Shown here: in pieces, positions 1 to 9,712 of the stretch
How positions within the stretch are numbered: position 1 is the first letter of the stretch
Layout: each line of letters starts with the position of its first letter
NCBI RefSeq assembly: GCF_020166435.1
Contig: NZ_JAINZP010000016.1
Span: 1 to 64,000 of the forward strand
Direction: 5' to 3'
Length of the DNA stretch: 64,000 bases
Source: Pectobacterium versatile
GTDB taxonomy: Bacteria > Pseudomonadota > Gammaproteobacteria > Enterobacterales > Enterobacteriaceae
Position numbers and translations under genes: made by a program
The notes under the pieces: model-generated
Database searches by the model: none
The model's input: only the letters and a program-made list of their open reading frames with translations
Told to the model about the DNA's origin: nothing

Positions 1-1980
1 GGCGCTGAAGGTGATCGGCGTGGAGCCATCTGCCGGCGCGGTGGTGACATCGGGCGTCAGGCTAGTTACTGCAGTCGTGCTTGCATTAACAATTAAATTG
101 ACATTCACTGATTGCAACTTTTGAGCATTGATGGAAGGGGTAATCGTCACCACTCCCACTTGAGTACCTGCGGTTAGTGTCGCGTGGTATATTCCTGCAG
201 ATGATTCAACGATAGTGCCCAAATGGATATCTTTATTAGCGGCGGCTTGATGTCGCAGTGTTGTTGTGTCGGCAGTAAAACTGCTAGACAGCATGAGTTG
301 GCTGGCAACGCCGCTAACAGGCCTATTGTTCTGATCACGCAAAGTCACTGCTATTAGACTGGTCTCCAAGCCATCTGCAATCAGCATGTTTGGTGTTGCT
401 GTTGTGATGGAATGTATGGCGCTAATATCTTGTTCATTCACTTTTATAACAGTCATTGCCTGATTAGACTTGTTTCCTTTAATGTCATAAGCGAAAGCAT
501 TTAATCGGTAATGGTTGGCATTATGATCGCCAGTGTGCTGATAAGGCGGTAATGTGATAGCAATGGTATTGATCGATGTTGGATTGAGCTTTCCTCCTGC
601 CGCGACTAAACTGCCAGCATCCCACTCAATATGCTCAAGCGCATATTTGCTGGTGACCTGAGCCGTAACTGTCGTGGTTTCTCCCGCATAATTGTGAATA
701 TTTTCTGGTAAGCTGAGTTGGAGCATATCCTGTTTCTGATAATCAAGGATAATATGGTTATTGCGCTCGACCAAGTTGTAACGGTTGTCAGCCAGTGTAC
801 GATTTGTGGCTGAGGACTCTGGACTGATATGAGATTCCCAAGAATCACCTATGCGATAGTTTACCTGAAGGTTAATACTACTATCTTTTTGCCCTCCTTT
901 ACCTGCTCGGTGTTCCATTCCCGCTGTTAATAAAGGGATTGGGGTATAATTTACGCCGATGGTTACAGCATAAGGATCCTTCTGCTGATTATCTTTACCG
1001 AACAGAGCAACATTTTCACCGCGATATTTTTCATACGTTAGTTTTCCACCAATCTGCGGGTAAAAAGGGAGATAGGCTTCAACACGGAGGTCATAACCGT
1101 CAGCAGGACGTTCATTTTGGTCGGTAAAATTTTTCGACTGGTGCCAATCTGTCATACCAAAATAGTTATTGGCTGATAGTTTCAGATAGTCTGTCCAGAC
1201 TTCAGCGCCCAGACCGATTCGTCGATTTTTACCAGTGATGTCGTTATCCAGGAAGGTGTTAGCGCCATACATCCAGTTGTTATGGAAGGTACGAAAACCG
1301 GTACCAATATTGACGGTGTTGCGGCTGTCTTTATTCCGAGCACCAAGTTGGGTAAATAAAATTGCATCTTTATTATCATAAAGTGGAAGGAAAATATCAG
1401 TAGCACTTCCATCTAGTTTATTGTTTTCATTTATGTTTAATTTTACGCGAGCAGTGCCGAATTGGTTTAACCATTGCCCTACAGAATTGTTAATTTCATT
1501 ACTGGCGGCAGAACGCAGCATCCGTTCCCCAGATTTCGCAACATTCCCATTAGATAATACAGTTGCACTAGTATAGGCTTGGTTTGCTAGATTATTTTCT
1601 AAAGCCGTATCTGTATTTTCTTTCTTTATATTATCTACTGAAAACGGAGATTTTCTGCGTGGGACATCAATCTCATCTCCTGCTTGGAGACGTTCAAAAG
1701 AATGAGAAAAAAGGCGATGATGATTTAACTGACGCAGTGCATCTACTGTCATATTATATTTTTTTGCGACAGATAACGCTGTTTCTCCTTTTTTAAGGAT
1801 GTAAGTTTCCGTGGAGATTGATTTTTTCTCTGTTTCATTTAATTGTGTTTGATTGTGATTTACACTTGCCATGGTTGGTGTGAAAACACTTAGCACAGGA
1901 AATATAAGCTGAATAACGATATTCAGCCAAGCAATTCTTCGTAAAAATGCCGTTCCAGAATGAAATGGACTTCTTTTCAT
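1..1980 (-). CDS. Intimin/invasin-like inverse autotransporter, N-terminal part (runs off window start)
   Basis: A type Ve secreted adhesin: the N-terminal beta-barrel inserts in the outer membrane and exports the C-terminal Ig-like passenger to the surface. The 660 codons present translate without a stop. They show a basic, hydrophobic export signal (about residues 1-38), a LysM peptidoglycan-binding motif (about 58-105), an intimin/invasin-type beta domain (about 130-390, rich in aromatic strands and GY/GR motifs), then Ig-like repeats. The last visible repeat contains the ATTAPADGSTPITFSA-type linker typical of invasin Big_1 domains. The start at 1980 has a GGTGAC ribosome site 5 nt upstream. 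Base composition is lower in GC than the core genes to the right. The C-terminus and tip domain lie outside the window, so the ligand cannot be guessed. Family assignment is confident. Confidence 0.88.
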   Translation of the reverse strand, partial: MKRSPFHSGTAFLRRIAWLNIVIQLIFPVLSVFTPTMASVNHNQTQLNETEKKSISTETYILKKGETALSVAKKYNMTVDALRQLNHHRLFSHSFERLQAGDEIDVPRRKSPFSVDNIKKENTDTALENNLANQAYTSATVLSNGNVAKSGERMLRSAASNEINNSVGQWLNQFGTARVKLNINENNKLDGSATDIFLPLYDNKDAILFTQLGARNKDSRNTVNIGTGFRTFHNNWMYGANTFLDNDITGKNRRIGLGAEVWTDYLKLSANNYFGMTDWHQSKNFTDQNERPADGYDLRVEAYLPFYPQIGGKLTYEKYRGENVALFGKDNQQKDPYAVTIGVNYTPIPLLTAGMEHRAGKGGQKDSSINLQVNYRIGDSWESHISPESSATNRTLADNRYNLVERNNHIILDYQKQDMLQLSLPENIHNYAGETTTVTAQVTSKYALEHIEWDAGSLVAAGGKLNPTSINTIAITLPPYQHTGDHNANHYRLNAFAYDIKGNKSNQAMTVIKVNEQDISAIHSITTATPNMLIADGLETSLIAVTLRDQNNRPVSGVASQLMLSSSFTADTTTLRHQAAANKDIHLGTIVESSAGIYHATLTAGTQVGVVTITPSINAQKLQSVNVNLIVNASTTAVTSLTPDVTTAPADGSTPITFSA

Positions 1981-2190
1981 ATTGTCACCAATATATCTTT
2001 TAGGGTTAGTGAAACTTAATTTTAAGCGTGCGTTATTTAATTATCCATGGCGTTGTTTTTCATGGAAATGGTTGTCTCCTTGTTATCATGATTAATTTTT
2101 TGTTATTTTTTAATCAGATTAAATGAATGAATCAATAGAGGGCCTGGTACGACCCTCTAAAATTAAAAAACCACTCTCTCTTAATTATGG

Positions 2191-2222
2191 AACAGTTCAT
2201 TCTTGTTAAAGAATGAACTGTT
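2191..2222 (-). terminator. Hairpin downstream of the TULIP/Ig-like gene
   Basis: A perfect 14-bp inverted repeat (AACAGTTCATTCTT, loop of 4, then its complement) lies 12 nt past the stop of the 2234-4504 gene. No clear T-run follows on the minus strand, so it may be a weak terminator or an mRNA 3'-end stabiliser. A second, shorter hairpin (TAGAGGG/CCCTCTA, loop 10) lies at 2136-2159. Confidence 0.5.
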
Positions 2223-2233
2223 TAACTTGAAAA

Positions 2234-4504
2234 TTAAGGGGTTACTTCAATAATCGTATATCCTACTCGATGGGGCTTTCTTCTTGGCGTTGTTTGAATA
2301 AATACCAGCGTTGGGCGAGAAATAAATGTCGGCGCCGTATAGCTAACTGAATAGATATTATCATTATGCGACACTTCGCCTAATGAGCCGTGTTCAGGGT
2401 AGAAATTCCATAGCTCCGGTTCGAAATCTAATGTGCTGGAAGCATGCAATGTAATAGATTCTCCAGTTTTTAGCCCTGCAAAAAAAGCTGGAATAACTTT
2501 AAATTCCATACGTGTCTCGGTACTTTTCAAGCAAATTAAGACAGAATCCTCCCCTCCTTGCAAATTGCTTGCTGTTGCTACCACCAGCGTGTAACCGTTC
2601 TTCATTTCTCCGGCACGTGGCGGAGTGTAAACGCCAGATGAACTAATAGAGCCATAGACCTCGCTATCAGAAGATATACGCCAGGATATACTGCTTGTCG
2701 AACTGCCAACAACATGGGCTTTAAGCTGTATTGGCGTAGCCTCCTCTTCTTTAATGACTATTAACGATGGTGTCACTGCGACAGAAGAAGGCACGATTGT
2801 TATAACTGCCATAGCCACTTTGCCATCGGTGGTTTTGGCCGTTACCACTACGGTTTGTGAAACACGATTGAGCATAGGTGGTGCTGTATACAGACCATTG
2901 TGATCAATACTCCCGATATCTTTGGGAAATATTTCCCAAACAACAGGCTTTTCTGTGTTTTTACTGAATTTAATCGTATCATTTACTGATATTGTGGATT
3001 TTAACGGTGTAATACTAAACGAAGTTAAAACGGGAGAGATATCGCCAAATAGCACCATATCCCCAGGGACATGAACGCTTTTTAGCGACACGATGTTATT
3101 GTTGGGAAATAGCAAATGGTTGGCTGCGAAGACATTGATATCAGGGATTTCAAAGTTAAATTTTTCTTCTATAACTGGAGGGATACGTTTTTCTAGATCT
3201 TTTGCCATGTCAGCTACTGAGGCACTTGTTGACCACCATGGACCATTGTAATCCAAAGATCGGATATCATATTTAGGATTGACTGAAGAAAATGAAATAA
3301 TTTCATTTTTAGAATCAAGAGATAAAGATACCTTTGATGCACTTTTTAATGTTTCAAATTCTATTGTTCGAGTATATCCGTATTCTGAATATCCACCTAC
3401 GCTACCTATCGTACCGAAAGAGCCAACAAAGGCCTCCCATCTATAATTCCTATCCCACCCGATTTCAATGTGATCGCCAGCCGGGCGCATGAAGCAACCT
3501 TCAATGCTGGCAATGAGATCGGTTTTTCTTGGATTATTTAAGCTATCGACAACCACGCTATAGCCATTCGAGTGCCATCCAAAACCGCTACCGTTTACCT
3601 TCCTGTAATAATTATCCTGTGTATCAATCCCACCTGATTGTGCATGTAAATAGGATGCAGGTCTTTGATTTTCTTTGTTATATTCCACGTTGAATTTTAT
3701 ACTAGGGAATTTTTCTTTTAGTACTGGTCCAATAATATCTGAAAATAGTGTTCGGCTACTGATTAACAAAGTGCTGTCGTGGTTTTCTGGAATTAACCAC
3801 GGGAACGAATCTCTGGGTAAATCCCCACCAAGAGGATTATAATCCGTTGCGATAAATAGCAATACTGCACCATCACCATAATTTTTAGCACTACGCTGAG
3901 TAGAATTAGGTGCGGGCTGGGTAAAAATACGGAAGTGTCGCGGTGCTAGACCTCGGGTATCGTTCATTATCAACTGGCCTAATTCATAGGTTACTGCTTG
4001 GGTAAGCAGCCAGTTACGGAAAAACTCCATGACTTCAGCAGGTGGTTCTTGGATGATGTTTAGGATAGTCAACTCACTTTCACTAAAATTAATGAGCACT
4101 TTTCCATCTTCTTCAATATTTCCTTTTCCTGCTTTTAAGTTGATATCAAGTACCATGGAATAACCAAGCCCAGGTTCGACTTTTTGGTAGGTCTTCACTT
4201 GTCCATCGCTGTCCAGTTCAATAATCGAACCGGAAATAAAGTCAATGGTTGCTGTTGCTCGTGAATCACTAAGCGTCGTATTTTCAAATGAAATCAATGG
4301 TGGGCCCAGTACTAAATTTTCAAACAGGACATTTGCGCGCTTACCACTGACTGGTGAAAAATTCTCTTCATCTCGGACTTTTTCTATATATTGTTGTTCA
4401 AGCAATGTGTTAATTTTATTTCTATCGTAGGCGACAACAACGTCCCAGCCTAACGTTACACTTACATTTGATAATGTCTTAATGATTTCTTTAGCTGTAG
4501 TCAT
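2234..4504 (-). CDS. P47/OrfX-like TULIP-domain protein with C-terminal Ig-like repeats
   Basis: 756 residues, no signal peptide. The first ~470 residues resemble the clostridial P47/OrfX family (TULIP fold, lipid-binding-like): a GWDVVVAYDRNKIN opening, a region with PRHFRIFTQP, and an LLISSRTLFSDIIGPVLKE stretch that parallels the LLIS..LF...I.P.L block of botulinum P47. The last ~280 residues form three Big_2-like modules. Each carries a W.I.P...G.I...G.YTAP-type motif, around residues 500-575, 585-665 and 670-756. The start at 4504 has an AAGGA ribosome site. In clostridia and relatives, P47/OrfX proteins accompany neurotoxin or insecticidal toxin genes, but no toxin gene is visible here. 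The neighbour is a surface adhesin. The TULIP assignment comes from remembered family motifs and is moderate; the Ig-like repeats are clear. Function is unknown. Confidence 0.6.
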   Translation of the reverse strand: MTTAKEIIKTLSNVSVTLGWDVVVAYDRNKINTLLEQQYIEKVRDEENFSPVSGKRANVLFENLVLGPPLISFENTTLSDSRATATIDFISGSIIELDSDGQVKTYQKVEPGLGYSMVLDINLKAGKGNIEEDGKVLINFSESELTILNIIQEPPAEVMEFFRNWLLTQAVTYELGQLIMNDTRGLAPRHFRIFTQPAPNSTQRSAKNYGDGAVLLFIATDYNPLGGDLPRDSFPWLIPENHDSTLLISSRTLFSDIIGPVLKEKFPSIKFNVEYNKENQRPASYLHAQSGGIDTQDNYYRKVNGSGFGWHSNGYSVVVDSLNNPRKTDLIASIEGCFMRPAGDHIEIGWDRNYRWEAFVGSFGTIGSVGGYSEYGYTRTIEFETLKSASKVSLSLDSKNEIISFSSVNPKYDIRSLDYNGPWWSTSASVADMAKDLEKRIPPVIEEKFNFEIPDINVFAANHLLFPNNNIVSLKSVHVPGDMVLFGDISPVLTSFSITPLKSTISVNDTIKFSKNTEKPVVWEIFPKDIGSIDHNGLYTAPPMLNRVSQTVVVTAKTTDGKVAMAVITIVPSSVAVTPSLIVIKEEEATPIQLKAHVVGSSTSSISWRISSDSEVYGSISSSGVYTPPRAGEMKNGYTLVVATASNLQGGEDSVLICLKSTETRMEFKVIPAFFAGLKTGESITLHASSTLDFEPELWNFYPEHGSLGEVSHNDNIYSVSYTAPTFISRPTLVFIQTTPRRKPHRVGYTIIEVTP

Positions 4505-5410
4505 AGTATTATCCTTCAGTATGTAATTTGCTGTTTATAAAAAATAAAACAACGTCTTAATCACCTTTTGAAGAAGGTGAGTGCTTTTTATATTTCAATT
4601 GCTTGCAAACAGGCTGATCGATTTCGTTTTCGACGAAATTGACCTTAGCTTAGAGTCTGCCTGAATATTGAATTATTTATTTTATGAATTATTTTTGTAA
4701 TTCATTGATATTTTAATAAATTAGTTGTGGTAAGGTTTCTCCTGAATGCGTTATTGGTTGATTTTTTTAATTAAACATTGAATTTATGTTTATCTTTTAA
4801 TTGTTAGCATTCTATTTGTTATCGTGTTTTTGTATGTGCTGCTAATTGTTTTTTGTTTAATTGTTTTTTTATTAATAATAGACGTTTTTTATAAAAATCA
4901 TGATTTAAATACATTCTCTGGTAAAGTATAGAACGTTATTTTTTTTTTTGTTGATTATGAATGAATTTGGGAAGTAACTATTTACGGCCGTTGTGTCACC
5001 GCGGTGACGTGCCACAATATATCCTTTATACGGACAGATCTCGGCAGACAGCGTTTTATACTGGTAAGAGAAAGGGTAGCGTTGTGCACTAGCGCAAAGG
5101 TGGAATCAATAATCGCATATTTGCCAATATTGATGAATTGAGATTAAGTGTTGCAGAAAAAGGCTGGGGCACTTTACAGGCAGGCATAGAGGTGATCTCA
5201 TTAAATTTGTTAGCACAATGAGTAGATCACAAAAATTTTATACCTAGCTGCCTCTTTTCCTGGGGATTCCTCAGTCCGCCATATGCTTCGCTCGGTTGGA
5301 GATGCTGCAGCAATACACCATTCCATTTATGTTCATATCGGGTATCTCATTTCTTAATTGAGCTGGCATAATCATATGTTCTGACAGAAAAATTATGAAC
5401 GAGCGTATGG
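4505..5410. other. AT-rich gene-poor stretch
   Basis: About 900 bp with no convincing complete gene. It holds the upstream region of the TULIP/Ig gene, a small hairpin at 4561-4580 (TCACCTT/AAGGTGA), and long A/T runs. An open, protein-like stretch of 42 codons at 5093-5221 (+) has no start and looks like a gene remnant. It separates the low-GC island from the conserved hemW cluster. Confidence 0.6.
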
Positions 5411-6550
5411 TTATATTTCATACAAAAAAAGCTCCAGTAGGGAATTCAAAAACAGTTTACCGTGCTCGGTTATTTGCCAGTGCGCGGCGGTTTCCGTCAG
5501 GTAGCCTTGCGCCAGCGCCTGATCCAACTGCGGGCGGATGCTGTGTTCTTCCAGACCGGTATATGCCGTGAAATCCTCGCGCGGAGCGGCTTCCAGCAGG
5601 CGAAAGCGGTTCATGAAAAACTCAAAAGGCCGATCGTCGTTAGCAACATCGTGTTGTTTATCCAGATACGTGCCCTGCATATAGCCACGAGGATGGCGGA
5701 CTTTTACCGTGCGCAGAATACGACCGTCGCTGAAGGTCAGCTTGCCGTGTGCGCCACAGCCAATCCCCAAATAGTCACCGAAGCGCCAGTAGTTCAGGTT
5801 GTGCTGGCACTGGTAGCCCGGCTTGGCATAGGCGGAAGTTTCATACTGCTGGTATCCCGCGGCGCTCAGTAGCGCATGGCCTTGTTCGTAGATGTCCCAC
5901 AGCGCGTCGTCGTCCGGCAGTGTAGGCGGGCGCGAGCTAAACAGCGTATTCGGTTCGATGGTGAGCTGATACCACGACAGATGCGGCGGGTTGAGCGCAA
6001 TGGCCTGACGCAGGTCGTCCAGCGCTTCTTCCAGCGATTGATCCGGCAAGCCGTGCATCAGGTCCAGATTAAAACTGCGTAATCCCAGACCGGTCGCCAG
6101 CTGCGCGGCGCGTCTGGCCTCGTCCGGGCCGTGAATACGACCAAGGCGTGTCAGCTTTTGCGGATCGAAACTCTGAACGCCGATGGAGATACGGTTAATG
6201 CCCGCGCGCTGATAGCCGCTGAAACGGTCGGCTTCAACCGTACCGGGATTGGCTTCCATCGTAATTTCGGCATCCGGCGTTAACGGAATTCTTGCCCGAA
6301 CGCCGTCGAGCAGCGCCTGCATTGCTTCCGCGCTTAGCAGGCTGGGCGTGCCGCCGCCGATAAAGATCGAGTGCAGTTCACGACCGCTCGCTAGCGGTAA
6401 ATCAGCATCCAGATCCGTCAGCAGATGATCGACATATTCCTGATGCGGCACGTCGCCTTTCAGCGCGTGAGAATTGAAGTCGCAATACGGGCATTTCTGT
6501 ACGCACCACGGAATATGAATGTACAGGCTGAGCGGGGGAAGCTTAAGCAT
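5411..6550 (-). CDS. hemW: Heme chaperone HemW (radical SAM, formerly called oxygen-independent coproporphyrinogen oxidase-like)
   Basis: Cytosolic radical-SAM protein that binds heme and delivers it to membrane respiratory proteins. The SAM/[4Fe-4S] motif is C16-x3-C20-x2-C23, followed by DFNSH; HemN proper has an extra cysteine here, HemW does not. The [11 protein letters not shown] motif and the C-terminal HemN domain are present. Length is 379 residues, like E. coli HemW. The frame stays open upstream to 6616, but the ATG at 6550 fits the family start and overlaps the rdgB stop by 8 nt, which suggests translational coupling. It is the last gene of yggS-proC-yggT-yggU-rdgB-hemW. Confidence 0.93.
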   Translation of the reverse strand: MLKLPPLSLYIHIPWCVQKCPYCDFNSHALKGDVPHQEYVDHLLTDLDADLPLASGRELHSIFIGGGTPSLLSAEAMQALLDGVRARIPLTPDAEITMEANPGTVEADRFSGYQRAGINRISIGVQSFDPQKLTRLGRIHGPDEARRAAQLATGLGLRSFNLDLMHGLPDQSLEEALDDLRQAIALNPPHLSWYQLTIEPNTLFSSRPPTLPDDDALWDIYEQGHALLSAAGYQQYETSAYAKPGYQCQHNLNYWRFGDYLGIGCGAHGKLTFSDGRILRTVKVRHPRGYMQGTYLDKQHDVANDDRPFEFFMNRFRLLEAAPREDFTAYTGLEEHSIRPQLDQALAQGYLTETAAHWQITEHGKLFLNSLLELFLYEI

Positions 6551-7136
6551 GGCGTAGCGCATCCAGCAACAGGCGCAGCGCCTGGCCGCGGTGAGACTGT
6601 GCGTTCTTCTCTTCACGCGTCAGTTCCGCTGCCGTTTTACCCAGCTCTGGCACGAAGAAGATCGGGTCATAGCCGAAGCCACCGCTACCTGCGGCTTCAT
6701 GCGTCAGCACACCTTGCCAGCTACCGTGGCAGACAATCGGCGTCGGGTCTTCAGCGTGGCGCAGATACACCAGCACGCAGTGAAAGCTGGCGCGGCGCTG
6801 TTCGTCCGGCACATCTTTTAGTGTCAGCAGCAGCTTATCCAGATTTTGCTGGTCGCTGGCACCCATATCCGCGTAGCGTGCCGAGTAAATGCCTGGTGCA
6901 CCGCCCAGCGCATCGACAGCCAGACCGGAATCATCGGCAATCGCCGGCAATCCTGTGATTTGTGCTGCATGACGTGCTTTCAGGATGGCGTTTTCGATAA
7001 AGGTCAGGCCAGTTTCTTCGGCGGAATCCACACCTAGCTCAGTCTGAGCCACAATATCCAGACCGAAATCGGCCAGCAAGCTGGCGAGCTCGCGCACTTT
7101 ACCGGGGTTTCCGGTAGCCAAAACCACTTTTTGCAT
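6543..7136 (-). CDS. rdgB: dITP/XTP pyrophosphatase RdgB
   Basis: Hydrolyses non-canonical purine triphosphates (dITP, ITP, XTP) to monophosphates, keeping deaminated purines out of DNA and RNA. The 197 residues begin with the Ham1-family nucleotide-binding motif [11 protein letters not shown] and contain the ADDSGL motif with the catalytic acidic residues (about 68-73) and the [10 protein letters not shown] motif near 150. An AGGAC ribosome site lies 6 nt before the ATG. It overlaps hemW by 8 nt and follows yggU by 31 nt, so it is almost certainly cotranscribed with them. Confidence 0.96.
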   Translation of the reverse strand: MQKVVLATGNPGKVRELASLLADFGLDIVAQTELGVDSAEETGLTFIENAILKARHAAQITGLPAIADDSGLAVDALGGAPGIYSARYADMGASDQQNLDKLLLTLKDVPDEQRRASFHCVLVYLRHAEDPTPIVCHGSWQGVLTHEAAGSGGFGYDPIFFVPELGKTAAELTREEKNAQSHRGQALRLLLDALRHA

Positions 7137-7167
7137 CGTCTTGTCCTGCGTATTTATTCAATCGTGT

Positions 7168-7458
7168 TTATTCAATGAAGCCCGCGACATCAGCCGGGAT
7201 GTGTTGCGGATGGGTAATTCTAATCTGTTTATGCCGTCCGAGTTCGCCTTTTTCAATCACGACCAGACTCTTGGCGACTCGAAACTGTTTGGCGAGGAAT
7301 TTGGTCAGATGGGCATTGGCCTGCCCATCAACCGGCGGAGCGGTGATGGCGACTTTCAGTTCGTCGCCATGCAAACCCACGATCTGGTCCCGACTGGCTT
7401 TCGGCTGAATATACAGCCGAATCACCAGCGCATCGCCGTGGCGGGTAATGGCACTCAC
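7168..7458 (-). CDS. yggU: YggU, DUF167 family protein
   Basis: Small conserved protein of unknown biochemical function. It contains the DUF167 core ([31 protein letters not shown]). The GTG at 7458 is chosen because it gives 96 residues, the E. coli length, and forms a GTGA overlap with the yggT stop. A longer reading from a GTG at 7470 is possible but less likely. The conserved link with yggT and rdgB says it belongs to this operon but does not reveal its role. Confidence 0.9.
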   Translation of the reverse strand: MSAITRHGDALVIRLYIQPKASRDQIVGLHGDELKVAITAPPVDGQANAHLTKFLAKQFRVAKSLVVIEKGELGRHKQIRITHPQHIPADVAGFIE

Positions 7459-8009
7459 AGCAGGAACCACAGCCCTGGGAATAGGTCCATGCCCAGATAG
7501 TTGAGCATATATAGAATCAGAATCACCGCCATCGCGGAGAAATCGATGCCGCCCATAACCGGAATAATGCGGCGGAGCGGCGCCATCAGCGGTTCGGTCA
7601 ACTGGTGCAGCAGATATTCGATGGGGCTACGGCCCTGACTGACCCAGCTCATAATCGAACGGATGATGATGACCCAGAAAACCAAATAGCCCGCGGATTT
7701 AATCAGCGAAATGAGCCCGACCAGCAGGTTCATTGGGCTAAGGGAAATCGCGCCAACCTGAATCAGCAGCAGTAACGGGTATTTGATCGTCGTGAGAATA
7801 AAAGCCAGCAGCAGCGAGGCGCTGTCAATCGGCCCTAACGACGGCAGAATGCGGCGTAGCGGCCCGACAATCGGCTGGGTGATTTTGACGACAAACTGCG
7901 ACAGCGGGTTATAGAAATCGCTGCGTGACCACTGCATCCAGATGCGTAGCAGCAGGACCATTACATAGAGGTCGACCAGCGTTTTGACCAGAAAAGTCAG
8001 GGTGAGCAT
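7455..8009 (-). CDS. yggT: YggT family integral membrane protein
   Basis: 184-residue inner-membrane protein with two tandem YGGT repeats. Each repeat has a hydrophobic segment followed by a [10 protein letters not shown] or [11 protein letters not shown] motif near residues 50 and 145. The family has been linked to osmotic stress and, in plastids, to cytochrome and thylakoid organisation; its bacterial function is unresolved. The stop overlaps the GTG of yggU by 4 nt, and the gene starts 49 nt after proC, in line with one transcript. Confidence 0.93.
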   Translation of the reverse strand: MLTLTFLVKTLVDLYVMVLLLRIWMQWSRSDFYNPLSQFVVKITQPIVGPLRRILPSLGPIDSASLLLAFILTTIKYPLLLLIQVGAISLSPMNLLVGLISLIKSAGYLVFWVIIIRSIMSWVSQGRSPIEYLLHQLTEPLMAPLRRIIPVMGGIDFSAMAVILILYMLNYLGMDLFPGLWFLL

Positions 8010-8058
8010 AAGTACGTCTTTTCCTTAATAAGATAAAGAATCGGGGAACCCGCTTTGG

Positions 8059-8886
8059 TTAAAAAAGCGTTTCCATTTCCTGTGCGCGAGCAATTGCCGC
8101 CTGCATGGCTTCAGCCACGGTTTGCGTCAACTGCTGTTCGTTAAATACCCGTAAGGCTTCTGCTGTGGTACCGCCCTTGGACGTCACATTTTCCCGCAGT
8201 GTCGATAGCGGCGTATCGGGATTGGCTTCAACCAGTGCGGCAGCGCCGGACGCGGCCTGTTGCACCAGTAGGCGAGCCGTTTCCTGGCTGAACCCCTGAC
8301 GAATGGCTTCCTGCTGCATCGCTTCCATAAACAGGAAGAAATAGGCCGGTGCGCTGCCCGCTGCGGCGATCACGCCGTTAATACCTTGTTCGCTCTCCAC
8401 CCAGCAAATTTTACCGACGCTTTGCATCAGCTGTGCGGTGAAGTCTTTATCTGCCTGACTGACGGAGGCGGGGGCATACATCCCGCTCATGCCTTTGCCG
8501 ACCAGAGACGGCGTGTTTGGCATAATTCGCACGATATTCAGTGGCTCGCCCAGCAGTGCTTGGAAACGGACGATGTTGATGCCTGCTGCAATCGAAAGCA
8601 CCAGTTTACCGCTGAAGTTGACCTGTTCACGTAGCGGTTCGCAAACCGTTGCCATCATCTGCGGCTTGACGGCCAGCACAATGATGTCGGCTTCCTGAGC
8701 GCAGCGTACATTGTCCGCGCTGCTGACGACGCCATATTGTGCAGCCAGCGCATCGCGGTTCTTACCCGAAGGCGCGCAGACGCTGATGTGTTGAGCGGGA
8801 TAACCGCCGTTGACCAATCCGGCGATAATGGCCTGCGCCATATTCCCGGCACCAATAAACGCTATTTTACGTTGCTGCATCTGCAT
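8059..8886 (-). CDS. proC: Pyrroline-5-carboxylate reductase
   Basis: Final enzyme of proline biosynthesis: reduces 1-pyrroline-5-carboxylate to L-proline with NAD(P)H. The N-terminal Rossmann motif FIGAGNMAQAI (about 10-20) and the P5CR signature around PNTPSLVGKGMSGMYA and the later TSKGGTTAEAL are present. Length is 275 residues. An AGGTG ribosome site lies 10 nt upstream of the ATG at 8886. In E. coli proC lies elsewhere; here it sits between yggS and yggT, as in many other gammaproteobacteria. The pairing with the PLP-homeostasis gene yggS is common and may reflect amino-acid metabolism. Confidence 0.96.
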   Translation of the reverse strand: MQMQQRKIAFIGAGNMAQAIIAGLVNGGYPAQHISVCAPSGKNRDALAAQYGVVSSADNVRCAQEADIIVLAVKPQMMATVCEPLREQVNFSGKLVLSIAAGINIVRFQALLGEPLNIVRIMPNTPSLVGKGMSGMYAPASVSQADKDFTAQLMQSVGKICWVESEQGINGVIAAAGSAPAYFFLFMEAMQQEAIRQGFSQETARLLVQQAASGAAALVEANPDTPLSTLRENVTSKGGTTAEALRVFNEQQLTQTVAEAMQAAIARAQEMETLF

Positions 8887-8977
8887 TATCGCTGATCACC
8901 TGTTCCGTTTGTATTCTGTCAAAGATGACGTGCCGTTCAGGGCGTGCCCTGCTGTTGATTCGCTTTTGACTGACTGT

Positions 8978-9691
8978 TTATACGCTTTTGGCTGAATAGT
9001 CCCGCGCACCAAAGATTGCCGTACCAATGCGCACCAATGTGCTGCCTGCGGTAATCGCCGCACGCATGTCGTCCGTCATCCCCATAGAAAGTGTATCAAT
9101 ATGCGGATGATTTGCAGACAACGTTTGGAACAGCACGGCCATTTGCTTGAAAACAGCAAGCTGCTGCTCATAATCGGTTTCCGGTGCCGGAATTGCCATC
9201 AGGCCACGCAGGCGCAGGTTGGGCAGTGCGACGACGCTGGCGGCGAGTTCCGCGAGTTCATCGACCATAATGCCGGATTTGCTCGGTTCACCGCTGATAT
9301 TAATCTGCAACAGAACGTTTAACGGCGGCAAGGTGGCCGGACGTTGTTCACTCAGACGTTGCGCAATGCGCAGGCGATCCACGGTGTGAAACCAGTCAAA
9401 ATTCTCAGCCACCAGCCGACTTTTATTTGACTGTAGCGGGCCGATAAAGTGCCACTCCAACGGCGTGTCCGGGTGGTTTTCCTGGAAATAATGGATCTTC
9501 TCCACGCCTTCCTGAACATAGTTCTCGCCAAACGCCCGTTGCCCTGCCGCGATGGCTTCTTCGATCGCGCTCACAGGTTTGGTTTTACTGACTGCAAGTA
9601 GCGTAATTTCTTCTGGTGCCTGCGCGCAATGCGCCGCAGCGGTGGCGATTTGCTGCCGGATGTCCTGTAGATTCTGCTGGATTGTCGTCAT
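8978..9691 (-). CDS. yggS: PLP homeostasis protein YggS (PLPBP/COG0325)
   Basis: Single-domain, fold-type III pyridoxal-5'-phosphate-binding protein. It has no known catalytic activity but buffers PLP and prevents pyridoxine-linked imbalance of amino-acid pools. Visible motifs are LLAVSKTKP (PLP lysine near residue 36), FGENYVQEG, WHFIGPLQSNK and the LSMGMTDDMRAAI...VRIGTAIFG phosphate-binding end. The 237 residues match the family. It is the first gene of the minus-strand cluster and is divergent from the pilT-like gene, with only 21 bp between the start codons. The promoters must therefore overlap the opposite coding regions. Confidence 0.95.
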   Translation of the reverse strand: MTTIQQNLQDIRQQIATAAAHCAQAPEEITLLAVSKTKPVSAIEEAIAAGQRAFGENYVQEGVEKIHYFQENHPDTPLEWHFIGPLQSNKSRLVAENFDWFHTVDRLRIAQRLSEQRPATLPPLNVLLQINISGEPSKSGIMVDELAELAASVVALPNLRLRGLMAIPAPETDYEQQLAVFKQMAVLFQTLSANHPHIDTLSMGMTDDMRAAITAGSTLVRIGTAIFGARDYSAKSV

Positions 9692-9712
9692 GGTTATTCA
9701 GGAGGTTAATCT

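Noticed and set aside
6551-6616. Longer HemW start at 6616
   Set aside because: The 22 extra residues (Arg/Cys-rich) are the rdgB coding sequence in another frame and have no family likeness.
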